Source: Lepas anatifera
Taxonomy: Eukaryota > Arthropoda > Thecostraca > Lepadidae
Length of the DNA stretch: 64,000 nt
Assembly (NCBI GenBank): GCA_034440635.1
Contig: JAOTON010002266.1
Span: forward strand, 1,360,001 to 1,424,000
Direction of reading: 5' to 3'
How positions within the stretch are numbered: position 1 is the first letter of the stretch; each line of letters begins with the position of its first letter. Under the pieces are notes generated by a model. It saw only the letters and a program-made list of their open reading frames with translations. It was not told where the DNA came from and searched no databases. Shown here piece by piece: positions 40,328-51,604 of this stretch. The position numbers and the translations under genes were made by a program.

Positions 40328-43300
40328 CTGCGGAGGCGGCAGCGGCTCACACACCGTGAGAGACGGTGCCAGGTATTTTAGCGCTTGCCCAGCCTCTACG
40401 GCCTCAAAAGTGTTTTCATTGAATAATTTCTAAATTTTGTCGTCTGATGAAAATGCAGTGCATGCCAATCGAAAGATCTCAAGGAATAGCTTCTAGAGAA
40501 CTTGAAACCAGGACGCTGAGTAGCGTTGCTCCGGAGTTATTTGAAGAAAAAACAGCCGGACCAGAAGTACCTATCAATCAGTGTGGAACCGGGTGTACTC
40601 GCATAACACCCGCCCTAAGCGTTAAAATAACTCGCCAGTGCCACCGGCACCACACCCAACCGCCATCTGTTGACGGGCACCTCCACCGTAACGGTACGCT
40701 CTCCCTCAACTTCTGTCAGAGTCTTGCCAGGAGTCGTTTTAAGTCAGGTCACCAAGTCGGACTCTTACCTCAACTAATCACGAATGTCAAAAGTGGCAGC
40801 AGACGGAGTTGGTACAACCTAGTTATATGTGGATTTGTATGAGATAACACGGTCACTGAGCAAAATACTAGGCGGGTACGAGATTTACGGTATTCAAGGT
40901 ATGGGGTGATATACTGCAGTTCAATCTGTACACACTAGGCTCGGACCGTTTTCACCTCACTGCAGTTCAGTCTGTACATACTAGGCCCGGACTGTTTTCA
41001 CCTCACTGCAGTTCAGTCCGTACACACTAGGCCCGGACCGTTTTCACCTCACTGCAGTTCAGTCTGTACACACTAGGCCCGGACCGTTTTCACCTCACTG
41101 CAGTTCAATCTGTACACACTAGGCCCGGACTGTTTTCATCTCACCGCAGTTCAATCTATACACTCTAGGCTCGGACCGTTTTCACCTCACTGCAGTTCAA
41201 TCTGTACACACTGGGCTCGGACCGTTTTCACCTCACTGCAGTTCAATCTGTACACACTGGGCTCGGACCGTTTTCACCTCACTGCAGTTCAATCTGTACA
41301 CACTGGGCTCGGACCGTTTTCATCCCACTGCAGTTCAATCTGTACACACTGGGCTTGGACCGTTTTCACCTCACTGCAGTTCAGTCCGTACATACTAGGC
41401 CCGGACTGTTTTTATCTCACCGCAGTTCAATCTGTACACTCTAGGCTCGGACCGTTTTCACCTCACTGCAGTTCAGTCTGTACACACTGGGCTCGGACCG
41501 TTTTCACCTCACTGCAGTTCAATCTGTACACACTAGGCCCGGAACGTTTTCACCTCACTGCAGTTCAGTCTGTACACACTAGGCCCGGACCGTTTTCACC
41601 TCACTGCAGTTCAGTCTGTACACACTGGGCCCGGACCGTTTTCACCCCACTGCAGTTCAATCTGTACACACTGGGCTCGGACCGTTTTCACCTCACTGCA
41701 GTTCAATCTGTACACACTGGGCCCGGACTGTTTTCACCTCACTGCAGTTCAATCTGTACACACTAGGCCCGGACCGTTTTCACCTCACTGCAGTTCAATC
41801 TGTACACACTAGGCCCGGACTGTTTTCATCTCACCGCAGTTCAATCTATACACTCTAGGCTCGGACCGTTTTCACTTCACTGCAGTTCAATCTGTACACA
41901 CTGGGCTCGGACCGTTTTCACCCAGTGACCCAAAATAGGTTTTGCGCTAGGGTGTCGAGTGGAAAATTCAGCTCGGAATGTATGGAGAGTGAGTGGAAAA
42001 TTCCCCTCAAATGTATGGCGGAGTAAAAATTTCCCAATTTGGGTACTCAGGTGGGAAACTCTTAAAGCCCTTGTTTGAACTGAGGGATGGATATTTCCTT
42101 TAATTTTCTCAAAGTAAATATTTTTTAATCATCCCAAGCAGAATTGTTTGACCATTACCATGTGAAAAATTTGGGTTAAGCAGGTAAATCTTTACCAACT
42201 GAAACCTCTTGATGCAGTTTCCAATTATTTTTTAAGGAATTGGTGAATTGCCACAAATAAAAAAAACTTTTGGGGGGCCTCTGAGACCAACCTTTGGGGG
42301 AAAGAACCCTGGGAGCCACCAAGACTACCATTTGTGGGATGACGATCAACTCTTGGGGGGCTTGCCTAGACCAACTCTTGTGCCCCTCCTCTCCTCTCCC
42401 ACACGACCAGCTCTAAAGGGCCCCTGAGACGAAATATCGGGGCCCCCTTAGACCAACTCTGCAGAGAGGGCCTCTGAGACCGGCAGATAATGAAAAGTGA
42501 AAGGGGATTTTTTCATGCAATACCTAGTGCCAAAATTAATTATCTATGCATACACTGTATAGTTTTTTTTGTCCGGGACAACGCCCCTCTTATACCTATA
42601 CCTATAGTTATCGGAATTTTGGAGACCACTCCTGACCTCAATTACTGCACCTCGCATACACCTATGCTAGGGCCCAGTAGAGCCTTGGTTTACACTTAAC
42701 TAACCAGACGAAACTACAAACTTTCTATCATGGCAATAAACTCTTCCAGACTCTTGCTAAAAGGTTCTTTTCTTTACCTGTCAATTCCCCGGCTCCTCTT
42801 CACATATATACTCACCTTCATATGAATATGCTGCTTTCTATGAATCTAATCAAAGCTACAGCCTTTTTCTTTCTGCTGCTGTTGTTGTTTCTTCCTTTCG
42901 TCTACAATCAGCCAGACGCGGCGTGTTGCGACAGCGTCAGAGCGACTACTACTTTAAATTTCTGATCGGTTGCCGCTTGCCGGTCGCATGAGCTACATAA
43001 TTTGCATTTCAAAAATTGCTCTAAATTAATTTTCTAAATCCTTATAGACTAGAAAATTATACAACTAAAAGCACACAAAGAGGAATACTAACAATGTTTT
43101 GTCAATAACGAATATGAAACCTGCCTTTCAAAAAAGCCTAAAGATGCCGCTTTTATTTAGCAGATGTAAAGACGGCGTTTTGTAAGCCCACGCCGTAGAC
43201 CAGCCATACAAAGAAGTGCCGATGTTTGAAGGGTAACTGGATGCATTCTTGTTGCCCAAAAAAATCATTTAATGAAAATGTTGAGTTTCAATGTATTCAA

Positions 43301-46300
43301 GTGCCAGACACTTTCAGTTCAACTTAAATATCAGAGTATTTATGTCTAGGGTGTCGTAGGGAGTCGTGAGTGAATTTGGGTGTCACACGGCGTGGACGCA
43401 GCAATGAAGGGCTGATATGGATAAAAATTATTTTCTTCCCGATAAATGGTCAATTTTCTACGATACAATGTCAAAAAAATATGCTGCTTAAAATACAAAT
43501 TTCAAGATAATTGCTTTTAACAACAAGATGACCAAAAATGGTTTTTCACTATTCTCGGTACCAGAAATACAAAAACAACGTTTCAAGGACGTAAGCCTAG
43601 AAATCATGTGCACAGATAAACTGCTTTCCAAAAATATATCTTTCAAAGCGGTTAGCTCATTTTTTGGCTACACAAGGCTAGGGTGTCTAATTTTCCACTC
43701 ACCAATTTTGTGAGTGGTGGAATTTAGTTTCGGTGTTCACCCATTGGAACTTTCTCCGGTGGGGCAGGGGGACTGAGCGTCTTGCCCGCGCCAGAATTTC
43801 GATTCAGTTGTTCTACTGAAAGCGGTGGAGATAAGGGTATAATTGGCCAGAAAAATGGAAATCGCCAGATTTTCTTTCAGAAAAGCGAAAGAAGTGCATA
43901 AGAGCCGAGTTAATTTGGCGATCTTCTAGTTGATTCTCCTGCTCTCTTTTTCCAGTGGACGTTGGTAGAGGAGGCAATGGAACTGGCCTTTGTAGTAAGT
44001 ATTGTTGAGTAAAATTCAATTGTAGTAAGTATTGTTACTGTTGGAGGTGAGTGGAAAATTCAGCAAAAAAAAAGTGAGTGGAAAATTTTCTTGACTGGGT
44101 GTCGTTCTGCACCCAGCACCCCAGGTTTTGGGACACTGTTTTCACCTCACTGCAGTTCAATCTGTACACACTGGGCTCGGACCGTTTTCACCTCACTGCA
44201 GTTCAATCTGTACACACTGGGCTCGGACCGTTTTCATCTCACTGCAGTTCAATCTGTACACACTGGGCTTGGACCGTTTTCACCTCACTGCAGTTCAGTC
44301 TGTACATACTAGGCCCGGACTGTTTTCATCTCACCGCAGTTCAATCTGTACACTCTAGGCTCGGACCGTTTTCACCTCACTGCAGTTCAGTCTGTACATA
44401 CTAGGCCCGGACCGTTTTCACCTCACTGCAGTTCAGTCTGTACATACTAGGCCCGGACCGTTTTCACCTCACTGCAGTTCAGTCTGTACACACTGGGCTC
44501 GGACCGTTTTCACCTCACTGCAGTTCAGTCTGTACATACTAGGCCCGGACCGTTTTCACCTCACTGCAGTTCAGTCTGTACACACTGGGCTCGGACCGTT
44601 TTCACCTCACTGCAGTTCAGTCTGTACACACTGGGCTCGGACCGTTTTCACCTCACTGCAGTTCAGTCTGTACACACTAGGCCCGGACCGTTTTCACCTC
44701 ACTGCAGTTCAGTCTGTACACACTAGGCCCGGACTGTTTTCACCTCACTGCAGTTCAACCTGTACATACTAGGCCCGGACCGTTTTCACCTCACTGCAGT
44801 TCAGTCTGTACATACTAGGCCCGGACCGTTTTCACCTCACTGCAGTTCAGTCTGTACACACTGGGCTCGGACCGTTTTCACCTCACTGCAGTTCAGTCTG
44901 TACACACTGGGCCCGGACCGTTTTCACCTCACTGCAGTTCAGTCTGTACACACTAGGCCCGGACCGTTTTCACCTCACTGCAGTTCAACCTGTACATACT
45001 AGGCCCGGACCGTTTTCACCTCACTGCAGTTCAGTCTGTACATACTAGGCCCGGACCGTTTTCACCTCACTGCAGTTCAGTCTGTACACACTGGGCTCGG
45101 ACCGTTTTCACCTCACTGCAGTTCAGTCTGTACATACTAGGCCCGGACCGTTTTCACCTCACTGCAGTTCAGTCTGTACACACTGGGCTCGGACCGTTTT
45201 CACCTCACTGCAGTTCAGTCTGTACACACTGGGCCCGGACCGTTGTCACCTCACCGCAGTTCAGTCTGTACACACTGGGCCCGGACCGTTTTCACCTCAC
45301 CGCAGTTCAGTCTGTACACACTGGGCCCGGACCGTTGTCAGGGGTGTTGCTCACCAACGGTTGTTCAAATATGATCGTAATTCAACCGAATATACGTGTA
45401 TTTCGTCTGTTACCATTGATTGCCTACCGTCGCACTGTTATAAACACAATATTTTGCAAATGGTTTACAAAATGTTTTCAGTCTTCTCTCAGCGGGGCAA
45501 GCCACACTGGACTTGGCAACGCTTCTGAAATACGAACCTCTCCCGTGTCGAGCATGGTCACGTGGTTACTACGTTTACACATGGTTGTGCACCCAGCACA
45601 ATAACGGAGCCGTAGTAAATTCTGTGTACCGCACATGTCAATAGCAATGCTAAAACCGAACAAGTACGACTGCAGTCAAAGGTCAATCCGCCTGAGGGCG
45701 GTGGAGAGGAGAAGCGTTTGGCAGGGACTTGGCAGCAGCAGGGGAGTTGTCCGCAAGTAGCGAATGGACATGAGACGCGTCAGACTGACTGCTGTCACCG
45801 ATTGAGGCGTGTGGGTAAGGCGGCGATTTGGCGTGGGGTTGTAACTGCTTCGCAGGCGAATGGGCCGGGTTCGAATCTTTTCGGCTCCAGTATTTAGTGG
45901 AGGTGTTTTAACTGAGCGACTTTTAGCATCGCACCACGTGGCACAGAGTTAAACGTGTCGACACATCCAACTTCACCATGATGGTGTATCATCCCTCTCT
46001 GCAGCTGGCAACAATGGACGGACGTCCAGAGAGCGTCAGCCAATGTTAGCCAGACCGCCGGAGCCGGCCTTCAGCCCACCCCTCACCTTTGCCGATTCCC
46101 GGTTGAGCGTGCATCCATCCATCATGGCCGGCCAGAGGTCGCTGTCAGAGAGCAAGTTCTGTATACAGCGGCGCAGCGTACCAGGCTCGTCGGCCACGTG
46201 CTCCAGGAAGAACAGCTTGCCGCCCTGTGATAACCCACCAGCATTCAATGCCCCGTGGCGCGCTAGAAAACAACACCTCCACTTATTTCAGGGCAACAGT

Positions 46301-47719
46301 ATATTCTTACCGATGTCGTAAAGGCGCAAATGTCGATACCATCATGATTGGTACCAGCATATATGGAGTCTTGGACATGACAAATATGGCGTTCGAAAAC
46401 GTGCTTCATCTCGGGAGATAACGCAATGTTTGCAAAGTTCGCTGAGCACATCGTCAATACGCTACAAACACGATCGAACATATCAAAGTATTCAGTGCTG
46501 CCTCAGATCTCACATAGGGGAGAGCGGGGAGAGTTGTATCATGGAAAAATTGTATCAGGTGTGATTAGTGATTTTTTTCCAAAACTATTCAAGAGATAGC
46601 GCTCCCGACACGACCAGATGATGTGGCATGCGGTCCGCCATCTTTCCTTATACTGCCGTCTGCTTGGCTTGGATTGTCTCGCGGTGAGGGCATAAAATGT
46701 GTTTTTGGGGTGTCATTCTGCAAAGTTTCGTCGAGAGGAAATGTGTGTTTTTGTCATTCAGATTATCACGAATCGGAAGGATCGATTTAGCAGTGGTAAG
46801 GGTAGATTCTAAGGCTTCGTGCATTAGAAGGATTTTCTCGGCTGGCCACTGTTTGTTGAGCACGAATACGTTTTTTCCAGTATAGGAGGGTGGTACATGA
46901 TGTATCAGGGCCAGGCGGGGTATGTTGTAACAGTGATACAACTCACCCCAAAGAATGTACCAGTAAGCGGTGTACCTCCCTGCACACTCACAGGCACTAG
47001 TAAGCAGTGTACCTCCCTGTACCCTCACGGTCACCAGCACGCGGCGGACCCTCCTGTACACTCACGGGCACCAGTAAGCGGTGTACCTCCCTGTACACTC
47101 ACGGGCACCAGTAAGCGGTGTACCTCCCTGTACACTCACGGGCACCAGTAAGTGGTGTACCTCCCTGTACACTCACGGGCACCAGTAAGCGGTGTACCTC
47201 CCTGTACACTCACGGGCACCAGTAAGCGGTGTACCTCCCTGTACACTCACGGGCACCAGTAAGCAGTGTACCTCCCTGTACACTCACGTGCACCAGTAAG
47301 CGGTGTACCTCCCTGTACACTCACGGGCACCAGTAAGCGGTGTACCTCCCTGTACACTCACGGGCACCAGTAAGCGGTGTACCTCCCTGTACACTCACGG
47401 GCACCAGTAAGTTGTGTACCTCCCTGTACACTCACGGGCACCAGTAAGCGGTGTACCTCCCTGTACACTCACGGGCACAAGTAAGTTGTGTACCTCCCTG
47501 TACACTCACGGGCACCAGTAAGCGGTGTACCTCCCTGTACACCCACGGGCACCAGTAAGCGGTGTACCTCCCTGTACACTCACGGGCACCAGTACGCGGC
47601 GGACCTCCCTGAGGAGCCGAGCCGTCTCGTGGACACTGCAGAGCACCAGGGTGAGCACCACCACATCTGCCGAGGCGTCCGGCACCGACACCATGTCTTC
47701 GCCGGGCTCCGTCAGGAAC
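40187..47719 (-). CDS. METTL7: METTL7 (TMT1)-type SAM-dependent methyltransferase, N-terminus missing (3 exons)
   Basis: METTL7/TMT1 proteins are membrane-anchored class I methyltransferases of the ER and lipid droplets; the human members methylate thiols. Exons on the minus strand are 47719-47584, 46224-46087 and 40327-40187, giving about 137 residues. They read FLTEPGEDMVSVPDASADVV and VLTLVLCSVHETARLLREVR, RVLVP, which match motifs around the SAM fold. Next is GGKLFFLEHV, followed by DGCTLNRESAK, then AILQAGFSSVEQQSVYL and the end QLVNPILYGVATK. All junctions are GT/AG and in frame (VP/GG, AK/AI). The N-terminal exon(s), with the membrane anchor and GCGTG SAM-binding loop, were not found up to 64000. 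Introns are 1.36 and 5.76 kb and contain minisatellites and transposons. Family assignment is firm; the substrate in this organism is unknown. Confidence 0.9.
40905..41922. repeat. 46-bp minisatellite, left part (about 22 copies)
   Basis: The unit is TTTTCACCTCACTGCAGTTC, AGTCTGTACACACTGGGCTC, GGACCG. Variant units (TCATCTCACCGCAG with CTCTAGG) recur in the same order at about 41135, 41415 and 41830, a sign of higher-order duplication. It lies in the METTL7 intron and is interrupted at 41923 by a hAT-like element. Confidence 0.96.
41915..44146. mobile_element. 2.2-kb hAT-like element inserted in the 46-bp minisatellite
   Basis: The element (41923-44138) starts CAGTGACCCAAAATAGG and ends GGTTTTGGGACACTG, inverted. 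It is flanked by the exact octamer TTTTCACC (41915-41922 and 44139-44146), which is also the minisatellite sequence at the insertion point. Subterminal GAGTGGAAAATT is repeated near both ends, as expected of transposase binding sites. No transposase was found; a 61-codon frame at 43528-43713 is shared with a second copy at 61209-62786. Non-autonomous hAT is the most likely class. Confidence 0.82.
44139..45340. repeat. 46-bp minisatellite, right part (about 26 copies)
   Basis: This continues the array at 40905-41922 after the transposon. A two-unit block (GGGCTTGGACCG.. followed by the TCATCTCACCGCAG variant, 44267-44375) matches one in the left part (41345-41460), so blocks were copied before or across the insertion. 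Toward 45240-45340 units carry CGTTGTCACC. Confidence 0.96.
45341..46086 (-). other. METTL7 intron sequence; possible tRNA-like remnant
   Basis: At 45835-45900 (+) GGCGATTTGGCGTGGGG is followed by GGCCGGGTTCGAATC, a box B-like string. I cannot fold a full tRNA. Nothing else is recognised. Confidence 0.35.
46087..46224 (-). CDS. METTL7: METTL7 exon: GG.LFFLEHV segment
   Basis: Acceptor GGTTATCACAG, donor GCAAAG/GTGAGG. Forty-six codons in phase 0: GGKLFFLEHVADEPGTLRRC, IQNLLSDSDLWPAMMDGCTL, NRESAK. The family pattern is GG.F.F.EHVA......W....Q..L.P.W....DGC.L.RE. Confidence 0.94.
46512..46954. mobile_element. small element with GGGGAGAG...CTCACCCC ends
   Basis: TAGGGGAGAGCGGGGAGAGT, TGTATCA on the left and TGATACAACTCACCCCA on the right form an imperfect inverted repeat. 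It is about 440 bp, inside the METTL7 intron. The ends resemble those of the 4.2-kb element at 53930-58149. Confidence 0.5.
46962..47583. repeat. 37-bp minisatellite made of METTL7 exon end plus splice donor, about 17 copies
   Basis: On the gene strand the unit is AGGGAGGTACACCGCTTACT, GGTGCCCGTGAGTGTAC. The adjacent exon/intron junction reads AGGGAGGTCCGCCGCGTACT, GGTGCCC/GTGAGTGTAC, so each unit is a near copy of the last 27 exon bases and first 10 intron bases. The array lies immediately 3' of the true donor in the intron. Confidence 0.95.
47584..47719 (-). CDS. METTL7: METTL7 exon: SAM-fold strands 4-5
   Basis: Acceptor TGTTGCGCAG (minus strand), donor GTGCCC/GTGAGTG. One base of a split codon is followed by 45 codons, FLTEPGEDM...VDVVVLTLVLCSV-like text ending LREVRRVLVP. 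The pattern GE.M..V.D.S.DVVV.TLVLCSV is diagnostic for METTL7. The end of this exon and its donor are copied in the adjacent 37-bp minisatellite. Confidence 0.93.
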
Positions 47720-48840
47720 CTGCGCAACATATGTGCTATTAAACAGATGTAAAAAAGTACACCCACTCGCCCACAATACTACCGGTGACAAAAATCGATC
47801 CCAACAGCTTTGGTTTAGGCAGGTGTGTATCCATGTATCATATATATATTAATTTTTGGGAGGTATATCGACGCATCAAGTGCCAGGGTCATATGGCGTC
47901 GCCAAACATTTCCCTATTGGAAAGGCTTTTCAGGAGCCAGCTTGCTCCTTGTTCAGGGAAGCCACCCGGACTTGAACCCGGGTCTTAAGATCTAACGTTT
48001 TCTTTGCTATCGCATGATTCGATATCGAACCTGCCAGGATTGTTATTGTTTAAAATAGGTTACTGCGACCAGTTTCAGTGTACTTTAACACCATAATCGA
48101 GCAAACAACCAAGGACACAAGTTTTAGGTTAATTGTAATATTGTTATCCTTTGTATTTGTATTTATTCACTTAGATCAGCAACAGGTATCTGGCCCAATT
48201 ACAGCTGAAGTCATGGACATAAAAGAAAACACTAGATGAGTATTTACAATGTCATTTCTTCTATTGGTGGTAAAGGTACCCGACGACTAAAAATATAAGG
48301 AAAAACACATTCAAAACGGAGAAAGTATGACTTAAAACAACTTAAACAGTTCATTTGAGAATACAATTCTAAAGCACACGGATGATTTAAAAAAGGATGA
48401 TCTTTAAGGTATCTAATTACACTAGACGTAAAACTAGCAGGTGGCGAATTAAAAGGATCCGCCTCGGGGCAGCGACAGACGTGTGCGTTAAAAGCAAGTA
48501 CCGCCCGGCGCGACAAGTCTCTTTTTACTGTCTCAACTTGAAGGCACGGGCACGTGTAAGAAATGGTGAGGTGCCCCTCCTGGTTCTTCGCTGGGGCACA
48601 TGCAGTAGGAAACTCCCAAGCAGGAGAGCAGAGTCCACTCTACCGGAGAGAAATTTTTGAACAAAGCAAATGTGTACAATTATTAATTAACCTAAAACTA
48701 GTGTTCTTGATTGTTTGCTTGATTATGGTGTTAAAGTACACTGAAACTGGTCGCAGTAAGCTATTTTAAACAATAAAAATCCTTTCCACACACTCATAAA
48801 CAAGACACATCTATTCGTTTCCTATCGAGGCCCGGAAATA
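47720..48840. other. no recognised gene; one SINE
   Basis: This should be the METTL7 intron upstream of exon 47719-47584. Apart from the SINE at 47860-47990 I see no exon, including none with a GCGTG SAM loop. Confidence 0.4.
47860..47990 (-). repeat. tRNA-derived SINE, same family as 39075-39290
   Basis: On the minus strand: GACCCGGGTTCAAGTCCGGG (box B), CTGAACAAGGAGCAAGCTGG, CTCCTGAAAAGCC, then GGCGACGCCATATGACCCTG. Only one head is visible. Confidence 0.8.
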
Positions 48841-49288
48841 TAAAACCATGGAGCGAAGCGGATTGAGATTTCTCAAGCAGGTCTATACTGGCCGCTCGGC
48901 CGGTGTCGTCGTGGTCTGTGTTGTTGTTGTCGTCAGAAGCCGGTGACGAATACAGTAAGAAACGGCTTTTATTCTAGCAGTTTTTCCAGTCTCGTCGTCT
49001 GTTTTCAGAAGCCGGTGACGAACGAAGCAAGAAACGGCTTCTATTCTAGCAGTTTTTCGAGTCAGACAACGACAACAACCGCGGTCTGCGACCTGGGCTA
49101 ACGCCCCACCGGCGCAGGAGAGCCGCTTGACAATGTGCTGAAAGCACATTGTCTGTTGTCAGAAGCCGGTGACGAACAAAGTAAGAAACGGCTCCTATTC
49201 TTACAGCTTTTTCCGGTCTCGTCAGAGGCCAAAGACGAACGAAGTAAGAAACGGATTCTTTTCTGACAGTTTTTCCGGTCTCGTCAGA

Positions 49289-49612
49289 GCCGCATGCGGG
49301 CGGATCCGGGGCAAAGGCAATTGCCCCCAAACGGAAGCTCGGGGCAAAACTATGTTTTTCCCACCCAAGCGATCGACCTCTTTTTCCCCGACTCTTTTAA
49401 GTTTATAGGCAACATTTGGTGTTTAACTCTCAACTTCAAACAGAACGTTAGTTCAGTGAAATATGGGCCTTGGATAGAAAAAAGATCTTGAGCTCTATTT
49501 TCAGCCCGTGAGTTTTTTGTTCTTGCTCAACACCTACAAGTATATTTAGGATTTGCGTTGGCGACGTTTTTCTTTTCGACTTTGGTTTCCCTCCCAACGA
49601 CGAGGCCGCATG
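49289..49612. mobile_element. hAT-type MITE with 8-bp duplication GCCGCATG
   Basis: Begins CGGGCGGATCCGGGGCAAA at 49297; the body matches 3775-4154 (GCAATTGCCCCCAAACGG, AAGCGATCGACCTC). GCCGCATG occurs at 49289-49296? and 49605-49612, the left copy directly preceding the element. The right terminal repeat is degraded. Confidence 0.75.
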
Positions 49613-50184
49613 ACAAAATCCATGGAGCACAGCTGATTGAGATTTCTCAAGCGGCCCTATACTGGCTGCTCGGCGGGACTCGTCGTGGTCTGTTGTCAGA
49701 GCCGCATGACGAAACCCATGGAGCGAAGCACATTGAGATTCCTCAAGCGGCTCTATTATTGTCTGTCCGTCCTGAGAATTGATGTCAGAGCTCTGCAATT
49801 TTGTAGGGTGATAGCCCTCCCACTCCAGACACCCAAACTGAAGCCCCGAATTTAAATCCAAAATTGTTTTTGGGAATTTTCGGCTCAAAATTTGTATGTT
49901 TTATATTTTCTAATTTTTACTTTTCAGGCTACGAACTTGAAATTTATGTCCTTTTCAATAGATAACAAGCGCCAGCTCGGGAAAAAATTGAGCTGGTCCG
50001 ACAACATTTATTGCGCGAAAATGCGGTATTTCTTACGCGAGCAAAAATCCTACTTAAAGTTGATGGCCGAATCTTACGATCGAAATTTCAGAAGGCACGC
50101 TTCAGTTGGCTTAAAGACAGTTCCCTAGGGGTAGCTAGGTCAATTTTCTTGTGCTTAAGCATAGTTTTGAGTACAAAACGTAAA

Positions 50185-50526
50185 ATTTTGACCGTGGCGG
50201 ATCCAGGGGGAAAAGGCAATTGCCCCCAAACGGAAAAGCTCGGGGCAAAACTATGTTTTTGCCCCAAAGCGATCGACCTCCTTTTTCCCGACTCATTTTA
50301 GTTTATAGGCAACATTTTGGTGCTTTAACTCTCAACTTCTAACGGAACCGTTAGTTCGTGAAATATCGGGCTTTGATAGGAAAAAGATCTTGAGCTCATA
50401 TTTTCAGCCCGTGACGTTTTTTTGTTCTTCCTCAAACACCCTACCGAAGTCATATTTAGGAGTTGCGGACTTTTTGTTTTGACTTTGGTTTGCCCTCCCA
50501 ACACCGGCTGATCCGCAGATTTTGAC
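50185..50526. mobile_element. hAT-type MITE with 8-bp duplication ATTTTGAC
   Basis: The element 50193-50518 starts CGTGGCGGATCCAGGGGG and ends CGGCTGATCCGCAG. ATTTTGAC flanks it at 50185-50192 and 50519-50526. The uninterrupted site is seen in a paralogous copy near 52706 (AAATTTTGACCTAGTTTTTA), confirming the insertion and its duplication. Confidence 0.85.
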
Positions 50527-51179
50527 CTGGTTTTTACCGTTCTTCGGGAAGACTGCATTTTGGTTCATTTCATTCCAATGCTAATATCTCGCAATCTAAT
50601 TGACCGATTTGAGTTTTCTTTTCAAATAACGAAAGATCATTGCTTCCGCCTGATAATATTTGGAGATGGAAACTGTGATAACAAAATTCTTTGTTTTATA
50701 AGCATAAATACAATTTGAGTAAAAAAAATATTTTCAACTTCTTGGTTCCAAGATCATGTTCAAAGATCATGTCACTCACAAACTCAGAATTGACATGGCT
50801 GAATAGGAAAATTACTCGCGGTCACTTCACTCACCTATACTCGCCAACTATCTCTTATGGCTTTCGAGTAATTAGTCCAAAATGTAGTGAAAAATGCTAA
50901 ATTTCTTGGACCACCTTTGTTTCTCACCATGGTTTCAAGTGTTTAAAATGAATGGAAGTGGGTGAAATTTGGCATGAAGCTAGCTTAAGATCCTAGGTCG
51001 ACGATACAAGTAATTTCAACCCAAAAGACTGTTTGGTTTGTCTTCTAGAAGCACCTTTATATCGTGCCTTTTCTCGACGAACACAGCACCCGGCGCCAGC
51101 GTCCCGGCATATTCGGCTGAGTGGTACCGGCCAGTGACCTCCTGCCGGGTCACAGGTGTTCGGCTAGTGGGAGGGTGCA

Positions 51180-51260
51180 AAGTGTGGCACAGTGGTCTAG
51201 TGGTTAGAGGCACTGTCTATTGATCAGGGATGTCCTGTTCGAATCCGGGTGTAACCGCGT
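51180..51260 (+). repeat. tRNA-derived SINE head
   Basis: CAGTGGTCTAGTGGTTAGAGG (box A region) is followed by CTGTTCGAATCCGGGTG (box B). The same module lies at 53565, 60000 and, inverted, 36060. It follows CCAGTGACCTCCTGCCGGGT. Confidence 0.6.
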
Positions 51261-51604
51261 TTTCTTTATTAGTTATTTCAAAGAAAAGAAAGATAGAACA
51301 GACTTACAGGCTTATGAAGAGATACATTACGAAGGAAATATGGTTTGCTTTCAGCACATTGTCATGCAGCTCTCCTGCGCCGGTGGGGAGCCCAGCCCAG
51401 GGGACAACGACAATAGCCCAGGTCGCAGACCGGGGTTGTTGTCGTTGTCTGTCCGTCCTGAGAATTGATGACATAGCTCTGCAATTTTGTAAGGTGATAG
51501 CCCTCCTACGCCAGACACCCAGACTGAAGCCCGAAGTCGAAATCTGAATGTTTGAGAAATTTTGAAACAAAATTTTTGTTTTATATTTTTATAATTTCCA
51601 TCTC

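Larger units (their letters stand above)
48840..51604 (+). repeat. composite dispersed repeat (copy 2), with two MITE insertions
   Basis: It starts with the ATGGAGCGAAGCGGATTGAG module and several CAGAAGCCGGTGACGAA.. AAGAAACGGCT units (48940-49260). Blocks follow that are shared with the other copies: GCTACGAACTTGAAATTTAT, AATTTTGACC, CTCACCATGGTTTCAAG, tRNA-like head and GGTGATAGCCCTCC. MITEs interrupt it at 49297-49604 and 50193-50518. At 49900-49930 the copy has an unoccupied TTAA-element site. Confidence 0.65.

Noticed and set aside
46962..47583. Regular 37-bp repeats resembling a CRISPR array
   Set aside because: Units are head-to-tail with no unique spacers, the context is an animal intron, and the unit is copied from an exon border.
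51180..51260. Functional tRNA gene (also 53565, 60000, 36060)
   Set aside because: All four lie at the same place in a dispersed repeat, and the arms are imperfect.
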